In this document: positions 6,336 to 13,308 of the stretch, piece by piece
How the letters are laid out: each line of letters opens with the position of its first letter
Numbering within the stretch: position 1 is the first letter of the stretch
Source: Acidobacteriota bacterium
GTDB taxonomy: Bacteria > Acidobacteriota > UBA6911 > JACQSX01
Assembly (NCBI GenBank): GCA_016199665.1
Contig: JACQGG010000108.1
Span: 1 to 13,400, forward strand
DNA length: 13,400 nucleotides
Direction: 5' to 3'
Translations under genes and position numbers: made by a program
The notes under the pieces: model-generated
Databases searched by the model: none
What the model was told of the DNA's origin: nothing
The model's input: only the letters and a program-made list of their open reading frames with translations

Positions 6336-6731
6336 ATGCGCAAATCCTTAATCATACCTTTTCTGTTTGCCTTGGCGTTGACCGCCTGCTCCAACGGCCG
6401 GAGGGAAACAGCGGAACGAATCAAGATGACTCAGCCGGCCCCGGCCAAGGGGCAAACGGCCGGCTCGTGGGACATCGTGCATGACAGTTGGGCCAGTGAT
6501 GCCGACCGGGACCTGGTGCGCGACGCCCGGCAGGCGCTGGCCGAAGACCCCGAGACCGTTGCTTTTGCCGAGGCGGTCGGCATCGAGTCCAGCAGCGGAT
6601 CTATTGTCCTGCGCGGCTCCGGCGCTTACACGTTGAACATGCAGGAGTGGCAGACGGTGGGCCGCAGGGTCAAAGCCGTCAAGGGTGTCAAAGCCGTCGA
6701 AATAAGATCCCGGGTGGCGGCGGAAGATTGA
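6336..6731 (+). CDS. BON-domain lipoprotein
   Basis: The 131-residue protein starts with a lipoprotein signal peptide, MRKSLIIPFLFALALTAC, with lipobox L15-T16-A17-C18, so it should be lipid-anchored in the envelope. After a Pro/Gly/Ala linker, residues ~55-128 look like one BON domain: a helix with DRDLVRDARQAL, a strand pair with SSSGSIVLRGSG, then a second helix and the closing VKGVKAVEIRSRV strand. BON domains are associated with binding phospholipid or envelope structures in proteins such as OsmY. VKAVKGVKAVE is encoded by a short direct repeat, GTCAAAGCCGTC at 6669-6680 and 6687-6698. The Shine-Dalgarno is weak (GGGGA). It likely shares the transcript of the DUF5666-like gene; an envelope-maintenance role is inference. 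Confidence 0.8.
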   Translation: MRKSLIIPFLFALALTACSNGRRETAERIKMTQPAPAKGQTAGSWDIVHDSWASDADRDLVRDARQALAEDPETVAFAEAVGIESSSGSIVLRGSGAYTLNMQEWQTVGRRVKAVKGVKAVEIRSRVAAED

Positions 6732-6781
6732 CCCGGGCGTTCAAATCAGATCCCCCCGCCCAGATGGCCCTGCTTGCCTCG

Positions 6782-6821
6782 GAACCGCGACCGTCAGGGA
6801 GCGGCGGAGAGAATCAGACTC
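6782..6821 (+). repeat. Dispersed GC-rich repeat, copy 1
   Basis: These 40 bases, beginning GAACCGCGACCGTCAGGGAG, match the reverse complement of 10695-10734 at 34 of 40 positions without gaps. The copy lies in the 234-bp gap (6732-6965) between the convergent BON lipoprotein and DUF1501 genes; apart from it and the inverted repeat at 6916-6961 I see nothing else in that gap. It is probably a short non-coding interspersed repeat of this genome. Confidence 0.7.
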
Positions 6822-6915
6822 ACCTACTCCAAGGCGTTCTACATGCGCACCGTATTCAGTGAAAGCAACGGTTAGCCGTTTGTGCAAGATTAGTGATTCC
6901 CGCAGTGGATCGGGC

Positions 6916-6961
6916 GTGCCTTGGTCGAATAAAACGCGCATTCATGCCGGAGCCAAGGCAC
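6916..6961. repeat. 9-bp inverted repeat at the convergent gene end
   Basis: GTGCCTTGG (6916-6924) and CCAAGGCAC (6953-6961) are perfect 9-bp arms separated by 28 bp, ending 5 bp from the DUF1501 stop. The position, between converging genes, suggests a transcript 3'-end structure that works on either strand, but there is no U-tract outside the stem, so it is not a classical terminator. Confidence 0.45.
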
Positions 6962-6965
6962 TAAA

Positions 6966-8399
6966 TCAGATCACCCGGCGGCGTCTGGGGGGCGGGGCTG
7001 AAGTGAACACTTCGCGGACCGGCTCGTACTGGCCGCTGCCGGCGCCGGGAACGTATTCAAATCCCCGGCCGATCGGATCGTCGTAGCGCACCGTCGTCCA
7101 GTCAATCCCCAAGGCGCTGTAGATCGTGGCCACGATGTCTTCATTGCGCACGTCGCGATAGGCGTTCCAGCCGTAGTGCACTGCCTTGTCCCCCATCGCG
7201 TCGGTCTGGCCGACGACTCCGTAGGGTCTGACACTGGCGCCGGCAAAAAGGACGAACTGGCGGGTGAAGTGGTCCCGCCCTCCCTGGCCGGTCACTTTTC
7301 CCACCGTGCGACCGAACTCCCCCTGCACCACAATCAAGCTCTCATCCAGCAGACTCTTGCCGGGAGTTTCAGGCGAAGCGGCCGCGCCCAGATCGGCCAT
7401 CAGGGATCCCAGGCCGGTATCCAGAGTCCTGGAGGTTGCATAAATGCCGGCGTTGGGCGCGTAGATGCCGGAATGCTGGTCCCACCCGCCCAGAGTAATC
7501 GCAATGAATCGCGTTCCGCGGTTCGCCCGCAGCAGATTCCTCGTCACGATGCATGCGTCGGCAAATCCGTTGCTTCCATAGCGGGTGCGCTCCGCTGCGG
7601 TGAACCTGAAGGCGGTGGCGACTTCAGCGCTTTTCATTAAAGTGACGGCCGCCTCGGTGTAATCGTCCAGGTCTTCCGCTTTTTTTCCGAGCGGCGAATT
7701 GACGCGCAGCGGGCCGTCAATCTGCTCCAGAAGGGCATAGCGCTCGTTGAACCGCGCCATCCCGTCGGGATGGTTCAGGCTGCTCAGCCCCCCCTGGCTG
7801 GGGGTCACGGAAAAAGGCGCAAAGCGCGCCGACAGGTACCCGGACCCCGGGATTCCGCCGGCATTGAGCGCAACAAAACCGGGGAGCACATCGGTTTTTT
7901 TCCGGCGCGTGTCGGCTTCCAGCGCCACCACGGCGCCAATATGCGGGCTGATACTCCCCAGCGGACCCGTCGGATTCCGGCCGATCTGGGCCCAAACGGT
8001 GGAAAGCTGGTGGACGGCCGCTTTGGCCATCGCCGACCGAACGATTGTGATGCGGTCCAGGCGGTCTGAAATCGTGGGAAAGAGCCTCCGGGGAATTGTG
8101 ATTCCGCCGTAGGTTTCCGGCTGAAAATCCTTCGGAGTGCTTTCCGTCTGCTTGAAGTCAAACGTGTCCACATGGCTGGGACCGCCTCCCAGAAAAACAA
8201 AGATGCAGTTCCTGGCCGAACCTTCCGTTGCCGCCTTCGACTGAGCCAGAATGTCAATGGGCCGCAGGACCCGTGTGAAGTAGTAGCCGGTCAGAGCGCT
8301 GCCCGACACGCGAAAAAACTCGCGGCGGCTGAAGCCCGGCCCAAATAAGTGAGGCAGGCGGGCATGCCGGCCGTCACAGCACTGGGTTTTGCACTTCAT
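6966..8399 (-). CDS. Tat-exported DUF1501 family protein
   Basis: The 477-residue protein belongs to the DUF1501 family, distantly related to sulfatase/alkaline phosphatase-type hydrolases but without an established activity. A twin-arginine motif SRREFF (residues 24-29) follows a 23-residue n-region rich in Cys and His and indicates export as a folded protein. Family motifs are FLGGGPSHVDTFDFK (H76, D78, D81), ITLGGWDQHSG (H309), VVQGEFGRT (E361, R364) and GGRDHF (D376-H377), consistent with a metal-binding active site. It is encoded 59 bp downstream of the DUF1549/DUF1553 gene on the same strand, the usual paired arrangement of these families, and is likely co-transcribed with it. The Shine-Dalgarno is weak (GGAA about 10 nt before the ATG). 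Role unknown; a surface or periplasmic complex with its neighbour is inferred. Confidence 0.9.
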   Translation of the reverse strand: MKCKTQCCDGRHARLPHLFGPGFSRREFFRVSGSALTGYYFTRVLRPIDILAQSKAATEGSARNCIFVFLGGGPSHVDTFDFKQTESTPKDFQPETYGGITIPRRLFPTISDRLDRITIVRSAMAKAAVHQLSTVWAQIGRNPTGPLGSISPHIGAVVALEADTRRKKTDVLPGFVALNAGGIPGSGYLSARFAPFSVTPSQGGLSSLNHPDGMARFNERYALLEQIDGPLRVNSPLGKKAEDLDDYTEAAVTLMKSAEVATAFRFTAAERTRYGSNGFADACIVTRNLLRANRGTRFIAITLGGWDQHSGIYAPNAGIYATSRTLDTGLGSLMADLGAAASPETPGKSLLDESLIVVQGEFGRTVGKVTGQGGRDHFTRQFVLFAGASVRPYGVVGQTDAMGDKAVHYGWNAYRDVRNEDIVATIYSALGIDWTTVRYDDPIGRGFEYVPGAGSGQYEPVREVFTSAPPPRRRRVI

Positions 8400-8458
8400 A
8401 ACGTTTCATTCCGGATCGAGGCGGGGTCCGACAAAAATCGACCCCTGACAACCCAGAC

Positions 8459-10381
8459 TCAATAATTGAAAATAAAATCCACCTTGTTCAGAAGAACAAA
8501 CTGCAGGTCTTCCAGCCGGGTGGTAATCGCTCCCTTGGTAATGTACCCTATCGCGTCAGCCTGCTCCTCGGGAGTGGGCCGCCGGGACAACGTCGCCAGG
8601 TAGAGCTCATTGATCCTATCCAGAGGAGTGGAGATGCCTTTTAACACTCTGGCCACAGTGCTGGTCGGAGAGTTGCGGCTGATCCGCGACGTGACAAAAG
8701 TGTTGTTCATCATGTTGAGTTCCTGCGCCAGCGAAGACTCACCGGATCGCATTACAGAGTCGCGGTTTCCCCGCAGGAAAACGTCCATGAACACCCTGGA
8801 AGACCCGTTGTTGCGCGGCTCGCTCGTGTCCGGCAACTGCATTGCCCAAGGAGTCTTGTCCGTCTTGAACTGCACCTCAAACAGGGGATTGGGAGCCACG
8901 TTGGTCGCCTGGACGATGGCGTCATGCAACTCTTCCGCCTTCAGCCGCCGCGGGAACTTGCGGGCAAAATAAGGAATGTAAGCGTCCGACCACTCCCCCT
9001 CGTACCGGGAAGAAAGCTGGTAGGTGGACGATTGCAGGAGCAGCTTCACCATCCGCTGAAAGTCAAAATTGGTATTGATGAACTCATCCGCCAGCGCCTC
9101 CAGAAGTTCCGGATGCGTCGGCTGCACTGACCAGTCACCCGGGAGCGCGCTGCCGGGATCCAGACGCAGCAGATCGAAGTTCTCCGCCGGTTCCACGATG
9201 CCGATTCCAAACAGCTCTTTCCAGATATAGTTGACCGTGGCGCGCGCAAACTGCCGGTTTCCCGGCTTGCTGCTCAACTGCCGCGCCAGAGCCACCCGGT
9301 AAGGCTCGCCCGTCGCAGGAGCCTCGTTGGTGAGGATAAACCGGGGCGTGGCGATGTTCGGCTCGCCCGCCAGTGGCCGCCGCGGCGTCTTGTTGCCCGT
9401 CGTCGTGTTGAGGCGGTAGTCGCCGCTGGCCGTCTCCTTAATTAGAAACCGGTTGTAGAGGACCTTCGGGTTGACCGGGTCGGGAACCCGCTCTGCAGCG
9501 GGGAAAGTAATCCTGGAGAAGTGGGCCGCCATTCCCCAGAAATCCCGCCTTGTCTTTGACGTCAGGAACAGATTGATGCTGTTGGTATGGCCGGCGCCGT
9601 CGTGGCAGGAGAGGCATTCCAGGCTTAGTCCCAGAAAGCTGGATCCCACGGCCGCGGCCAGATTGTCAAAGGTATCCTGGGCCGGTCCGTTCCCCTGCCT
9701 CCAGCGCTGGATGAAGTTGGCGGCCCCATCGTCCCAGTTATTCCCTGTCGCCGTAATCATTTCCGCCGCAAACTGGTTGTAGGGCTTGTTGGCCTTCAGC
9801 GAATCGTGAATGAAGTCGTACCATGCGTTGCGCCCTTGGACGGAGAGATTAATCTGCGTGGAATTGCCGATCTCCTTCACCAGGTCTCCCAGGAAGTTGC
9901 TCCATCGGTCCACGTATTCGGGGCTGGCAACCAGGCGCTCAATCAAGCTGTCGCGCTTGGCCGGATCGCCATTGCCAAGAAAGTTGCGGACATCATCGGC
10001 CGAAGGGATCCGTCCCGTGGCATCCAGAGTGGCCCGCCGCAAAAACTCTTCATCCGACGAGAGCGGCGCCGGGTTGACGCCGTCGCGGCCCATTTTGTCA
10101 AAAATGTGGCGGTCGACAAGATTGTGCGGCTGTGCCTTCACCCCTGGCTGCACCACGGCAGGAACGCCCTTCAGCCGGACGGCAATTTTGTTGATTTCAC
10201 GGGAGTTATTGGAAACGTACAGCGATTCGTGGGAGGCATAGAAGGGACAGTCGCCAAACGAGCTTTCCTCGGCGTAACCGCTCGCCGTTTCAGGCGAAAA
10301 CGCTATGATTGCCAGCGCCGCGGCAAAGACTCCGGCCGCGGCAGTGATGACTTTCCCTTTTATAACACCGGCGGACGACAC
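8459..10381 (-). CDS. Secreted DUF1549/DUF1553 protein with CxxCH motif
   Basis: The 640-residue protein has a signal-like N-terminus with Lys at 8 and 10 and a hydrophobic stretch at about 11-28, with a possible cleavage near residues 34-37. DUF1549 covers roughly residues 90-290 and starts with VDRHIFDKMGRDG and ATLDATGRIPS. It contains CLSCHDG (C256, C259, H260), a cytochrome c-type CxxCH motif that is usual at this position; whether heme is attached is not known. DUF1553 covers roughly 385-635, with NYIWKELFGIGIV, HPELLEAL, LLLQSSTYQ and the terminal LLNKVDFIFNY, so the protein is complete. The start is GTG at 10381, with a purine-rich GGGGAGGG about 10 nt upstream. It is first in the pair with the DUF1501 gene and has a candidate promoter at 10435-10462. 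Function is unknown. Confidence 0.9.
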   Translation of the reverse strand: MSSAGVIKGKVITAAAGVFAAALAIIAFSPETASGYAEESSFGDCPFYASHESLYVSNNSREINKIAVRLKGVPAVVQPGVKAQPHNLVDRHIFDKMGRDGVNPAPLSSDEEFLRRATLDATGRIPSADDVRNFLGNGDPAKRDSLIERLVASPEYVDRWSNFLGDLVKEIGNSTQINLSVQGRNAWYDFIHDSLKANKPYNQFAAEMITATGNNWDDGAANFIQRWRQGNGPAQDTFDNLAAAVGSSFLGLSLECLSCHDGAGHTNSINLFLTSKTRRDFWGMAAHFSRITFPAAERVPDPVNPKVLYNRFLIKETASGDYRLNTTTGNKTPRRPLAGEPNIATPRFILTNEAPATGEPYRVALARQLSSKPGNRQFARATVNYIWKELFGIGIVEPAENFDLLRLDPGSALPGDWSVQPTHPELLEALADEFINTNFDFQRMVKLLLQSSTYQLSSRYEGEWSDAYIPYFARKFPRRLKAEELHDAIVQATNVAPNPLFEVQFKTDKTPWAMQLPDTSEPRNNGSSRVFMDVFLRGNRDSVMRSGESSLAQELNMMNNTFVTSRISRNSPTSTVARVLKGISTPLDRINELYLATLSRRPTPEEQADAIGYITKGAITTRLEDLQFVLLNKVDFIFNY

Positions 10382-10434
10382 TCTGGCGGACCCTCCCCAA
10401 CCTGGGTTTTAATGCAACTTGATGACCACATTTC

Positions 10435-10462
10435 ATTATAAACTCAGAGGGGATAAACGAAA
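10435..10462 (-). promoter_or_regulatory. Candidate promoter for the DUF1549-DUF1501 pair
   Basis: On the minus strand a perfect TATAAT (10440 to 10435) lies 54 bp before the GTG start, in a markedly AT-rich stretch (about 10405-10490) that contrasts with the GC-rich surroundings. The -35 is poor: TTTCGT or TTTTCG at 16-17 bp. Activation by a regulator or another sigma factor is possible. Confidence 0.42.
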
Positions 10463-10618
10463 AGTGATTTTAATCATAAGAGATACTTAAGGCCGCCCGA
10501 CAACGCCACGAGAGTCGACTCTGTGCGTGTCCACCGCCGAAAGTCAATGTCCACTCCTCCAAATGTCTCTGGACTGTCTAAATCAGCCTCCAATGACAAC
10601 ACCGCGAGATAACCGGCC

Positions 10619-10734
10619 GAACCGCGACCGCGGGGAGCGGCCGGGAGCACGGGGCTCATTTGATGCGGCTTCACACAACGCCTTGGGAGCGGCCGATTCT
10701 GATTCTCCCCGCCACTCCGTAACCGTCGCGGTTC
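10619..10734. repeat. Imperfect 116-bp inverted repeat in the divergent gap (copy 2 of the dispersed repeat)
   Basis: The outer arms GAACCGCGAC (10619-10628) and GTCGCGGTTC (10725-10734) are perfect. Inside them GCGGGGAG (10630-10637) pairs with CTCCCCGC (10705-10712) and CGGCCG (10638-10643) with CGGCCG (10690-10695). The left arm shares GAACCGCGACCG and GGGAGCGG with the copy at 6782; the right half is the 34/40 match to it in reverse. A long cruciform or RNA stem is possible. Otherwise the 431-bp gap between the DUF1549 and nadE starts (10382-10812) holds only the AT-rich promoter segment; no gene is supported there. Confidence 0.65.
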
Positions 10735-10812
10735 AGTCCCCAGGCGACAGAGGCCAGGCGCCACATCGTTTTCGCTGTTGCCCCTTCCCTTGATTTCTGG
10801 CACTTTAAAACT

Positions 10813-12582
10813 ATGGAACTGAAACTGGCTCTGGGACAAATCAATCCGAAAACCGGCGATATCTGCGGCAACGTGGACAAGATTCTGGAATACGCCGACC
10901 GGGCCGCGCAGATGGGCTGTCACCTGATTGCCTTTCCCGAAATGGCGGTCCCCGGCTATTGCCTGGATGAAAAGCTGATGATGAATCAGCGATTTCTGCG
11001 CGAAAACAGGCAGGCGGTGATGGAACGCATTGTCCCTGCCAGCCGGAAGATCACGATCATTGCCGGATTTCTCGATTTCGACACCGCCCGGAGGGGACCC
11101 GACGAGAGCTGGATTCGCTATAATGCCGCAGCCGTCTGCCAGAACGGGGCTTGTGTCCGCGTCGTGCACAAAACCCTGCTCCCCAATTACCGCTACTTCG
11201 AGGACAAGCGCTATTTTGCCCCTGGAGTTCCCGCGGCGCCGTTTGAGCTTGAACTGGGCAATCGCCGGTTCAAAGTGGGAGTGGAGATCTGCGAGGACTT
11301 GTGGGATGAAAACTACCCGGTCAAGCCGACCCAGGAGCTGGCACAAATGGGAAGCCGGCTCATTATCCTGATCAACGCCTCCCCTTATGTATGCGCTTCT
11401 CCGGGCCGGCTTGATTCGAAGTATTTCCGGCGGAGGGAACTCGCCCGGGAGCAGGCGCGCCGCCATTCGATTCCCGTCGCTTATGTGAATACGGTCGGTG
11501 TCGGAGATAACGGCAAGAACGTGATCCCGTTTGACGGAAGCAGCTTTACGGTTGATTCCGGCGGCCGCACCATCCAGAGATGCCGCCAGTTTCAAGAAGA
11601 GCTGGGCGTGGCCGCCTTGCGCATCGAGGACGGCAGCGGCGATCCGGTGGCAGACCCCCCCTTCCATCGCGAAGCGGAAATGTACCAGGCGCTCTGCATG
11701 GGGGTCCGCGATTACTATCAGAAGCTCGGCATCTTCACCGGAATCCTGCAGAGCCTCTCCGGCGGCATCGACTCGGCACTCGGGACCTGCATTGCGGTCG
11801 ATGCGATGGGGAAGGAGAAAGTGGCCACCCTGGGGATGCCCAGCCGCTATAACTCCGACGCCACGCAGGATATTGCGCGCACGGTGGCCCGCAACCTGGA
11901 CATCGAGTACACGGTGGTGCCGATCCAGCCGATCGTAGATGGAATCCTGGAGTCCTATCGAAGCGCTTTCGGCGATTTTCGGCAGCGAGTCAGCGTCGAG
12001 AACATCCAGGCGCGCGTGCGGGGAATTCTCCTCATGGCGCGGTCCAATGACCGTAACGAGCTGCTGCTGAGCAACGGAAACGAGACGGAAATCGCCACCG
12101 GCTACAGCACGCTCTACGGAGACATGTGCGGAGGGCTTTCCGTCATCGGCGATCTCTCCAAACTGGACGTCTACGCGCTGGCCCGGCATGTCAACCATCT
12201 CCACGGCCGCGAGATCATACCGGGCGGCGCTTTCTCCATCACGCCCAGCGCAGAGTTGTCCCCGGGACAGGTGGACCCGTTTGATTACCTCGTGGTCAGT
12301 CCCCTGATCGGTGAGTTCATCGAGCAGCGCCGGACGCGCCAGGAGCTGGTCGGGATGTTCCAACAGCGAGCTCTAGACTACGCGCTGTTCCCCCCCGACA
12401 GCCAGGGACGAAGCATCTACGACCGGTACGACGTGGACAGTTTTGCTTCGCTGGTGAGGAAAACGTACACGCAGTTGACGCGTTCGGTCTACAAGCGATT
12501 GCAGGGCCCCCCTATCATCGTGATTTCAGAGCGGGCCTTCGGATTCGATCTGAGGGAAACGCTGCTCAATTTCTGGGATTGA
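10813..12582 (+). CDS. nadE: Glutamine-dependent NAD+ synthetase
   Basis: The 589-residue two-domain enzyme catalyses the last step of NAD synthesis: ATP-dependent amidation of deamido-NAD with ammonia released from glutamine. The N-terminal nitrilase-type glutaminase (about residues 1-265) has the catalytic triad E43 (IAFPEMAVPGY), K120 (VVHKTLLPNY) and C160 (GVEICEDLWDE). The C-terminal synthetase (about 290-589) has the ATP pyrophosphatase loop SLSGGIDSA (S316-S321) and LLSNGNETEIATGYSTLYGD near 417-436. The length is typical of the shorter bacterial glutamine-dependent form. The ATG at 10813 starts directly before the first conserved strand (LALGQINP); no Shine-Dalgarno is visible. The next ORF starts 2 bp after its stop and is probably co-transcribed. 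Confidence 0.96.
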   Translation: MELKLALGQINPKTGDICGNVDKILEYADRAAQMGCHLIAFPEMAVPGYCLDEKLMMNQRFLRENRQAVMERIVPASRKITIIAGFLDFDTARRGPDESWIRYNAAAVCQNGACVRVVHKTLLPNYRYFEDKRYFAPGVPAAPFELELGNRRFKVGVEICEDLWDENYPVKPTQELAQMGSRLIILINASPYVCASPGRLDSKYFRRRELAREQARRHSIPVAYVNTVGVGDNGKNVIPFDGSSFTVDSGGRTIQRCRQFQEELGVAALRIEDGSGDPVADPPFHREAEMYQALCMGVRDYYQKLGIFTGILQSLSGGIDSALGTCIAVDAMGKEKVATLGMPSRYNSDATQDIARTVARNLDIEYTVVPIQPIVDGILESYRSAFGDFRQRVSVENIQARVRGILLMARSNDRNELLLSNGNETEIATGYSTLYGDMCGGLSVIGDLSKLDVYALARHVNHLHGREIIPGGAFSITPSAELSPGQVDPFDYLVVSPLIGEFIEQRRTRQELVGMFQQRALDYALFPPDSQGRSIYDRYDVDSFASLVRKTYTQLTRSVYKRLQGPPIIVISERAFGFDLRETLLNFWD

Positions 12583-12584
12583 TC

Positions 12585-13082
12585 ATGGGCCAGCCCGTCA
12601 TACGAAGCGAGCAGGAGCGGGCGGCATGGACCATGCTCCGGACGCTTGCCGAGGAGTATGCGCTTTCGCCGATGGAGCAGTCATTTCTGCTCCATGCGGT
12701 CGGCAGGGTCGCTTTGCGCAACTCGCTTGAAAAAGGCGAGATTGAATGGACTGCAAGCAGCCGGAGGATTCGCCTGTCCATCAGCGACAGCCGCGTGATT
12801 GCGGGCATGGAGGCAACGACGCCGCTGGCGCTCTCTCCGGACACAACAGAAGAGGACGCCGACAGCGCCTACCACCTGGCTGAAAGGCTGCTGGACCTGC
12901 ATGAAATGCCGGAACAGGAGCGGGTGGGGCTGTACAGCGCGCTCCCCTGTCTGGCATTTTACGCCCTTCAGGGCTGCTGCCTGACCTGGAGAGTCACGCC
13001 TCCTTTTGGGGGAATCACCGCCGGGGAATGCGCCTCCCACCCCCCTAAGCGAAGAAGGGGAAAGAAAAGGCGCCGCCGGTGA
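12585..13082 (+). CDS. Hypothetical protein with basic C-terminal tail
   Basis: I do not recognise this 165-residue protein. It follows nadE by 2 bp (TGA 12580-12582, ATG 12585, with a weak GGGA upstream); an overlapping TTG start at 12579 is possible. Residues 1-~140 look like a genuine soluble, mostly helical protein: MLRTLAEEYALSPMEQSFLL, a segment with WTASSRRIRLSISDSRV that may form strands, and an acidic patch TTEEDADSAYHLAERLLDLH followed by helix and GCCLTW. No signal peptide or membrane segment is evident. From about residue 143 composition changes to TPPFGGITAGECASHPP and a run of Lys/Arg (PKRRRGKKRRRR) that ends at the edge of repetitive DNA, so the original end of the gene may have been replaced. 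Function unknown; being a real gene is supported by the tight spacing to nadE. Confidence 0.6.
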   Translation: MGQPVIRSEQERAAWTMLRTLAEEYALSPMEQSFLLHAVGRVALRNSLEKGEIEWTASSRRIRLSISDSRVIAGMEATTPLALSPDTTEEDADSAYHLAERLLDLHEMPEQERVGLYSALPCLAFYALQGCCLTWRVTPPFGGITAGECASHPPKRRRGKKRRRR

Positions 13083-13094
13083 TCATCGCGGCCC

Positions 13095-13197
13095 GCTGGT
13101 GCGAATGAACGCCAATAAACGCCGGGGGCATGCCGGGCGTCTCGCTGGTGGCCGCGAATGAACGCCAATAAACGCCGGGGGGTGTGCCGGGCGTCTC
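13095..13197. repeat. Two tandem ~50-bp repeats
   Basis: Copy 1 (13095-13143, 49 bp) and copy 2 (13144-13197, 54 bp) are adjacent and near identical: GCTGGT, then GCGAATGAACGCCAATAAAC, then GCCGGGGG, then TGCCGGGCGTCTC. Copy 2 differs mainly by a GGCC-type insertion after GCTGGT and by GT for CA near the end. Each holds an internal 10-bp doublet AATGAACGCC-AATAAACGCC. There is no coding evidence in the region. Confidence 0.85.
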
Positions 13198-13220
13198 AGC
13201 GCCGCAGGTAGGCAGCAATG

Positions 13221-13308
13221 GTGAACCCGCCGCCCATCCACAACTATTCGTATCCCTTTGCGCGCGTGCCGGTGGCAGACGGCCAGCGATAGCGAACCCG
13301 CCGCCCAT
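13221..13308. repeat. Direct repeat pair between the two arrays
   Basis: GTGAACCCGCCGCCCAT (13221-13237) recurs as GCGAACCCGCCGCCCAT (13292-13308) with one mismatch, 71 bp apart, and similarity extends upstream (GGCAGCAATG versus GGCCAGCGATA). The second copy abuts the CATTCGCG array. The sequence between them shows no gene or motif I can name. Confidence 0.6.

Noticed and set aside
9602..9616. True cytochrome c domain in the DUF1549 protein
   Set aside because: A lone CxxCH inside DUF1549 is usual for that family and no cytochrome c fold or distal Met motif is recognisable, so heme binding is left open.
10778..10812. Promoter immediately before nadE
   Set aside because: TTGCCC and AT-rich CTTTAAAA are present but no hexamer pair has acceptable spacing and consensus match.
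10474..12363. A 629-codon open frame on the minus strand opposite nadE
   Set aside because: It lies antisense to a fully recognisable nadE; its translation is rich in His, Arg and Gly without family motifs, as expected for a GC-codon shadow frame.
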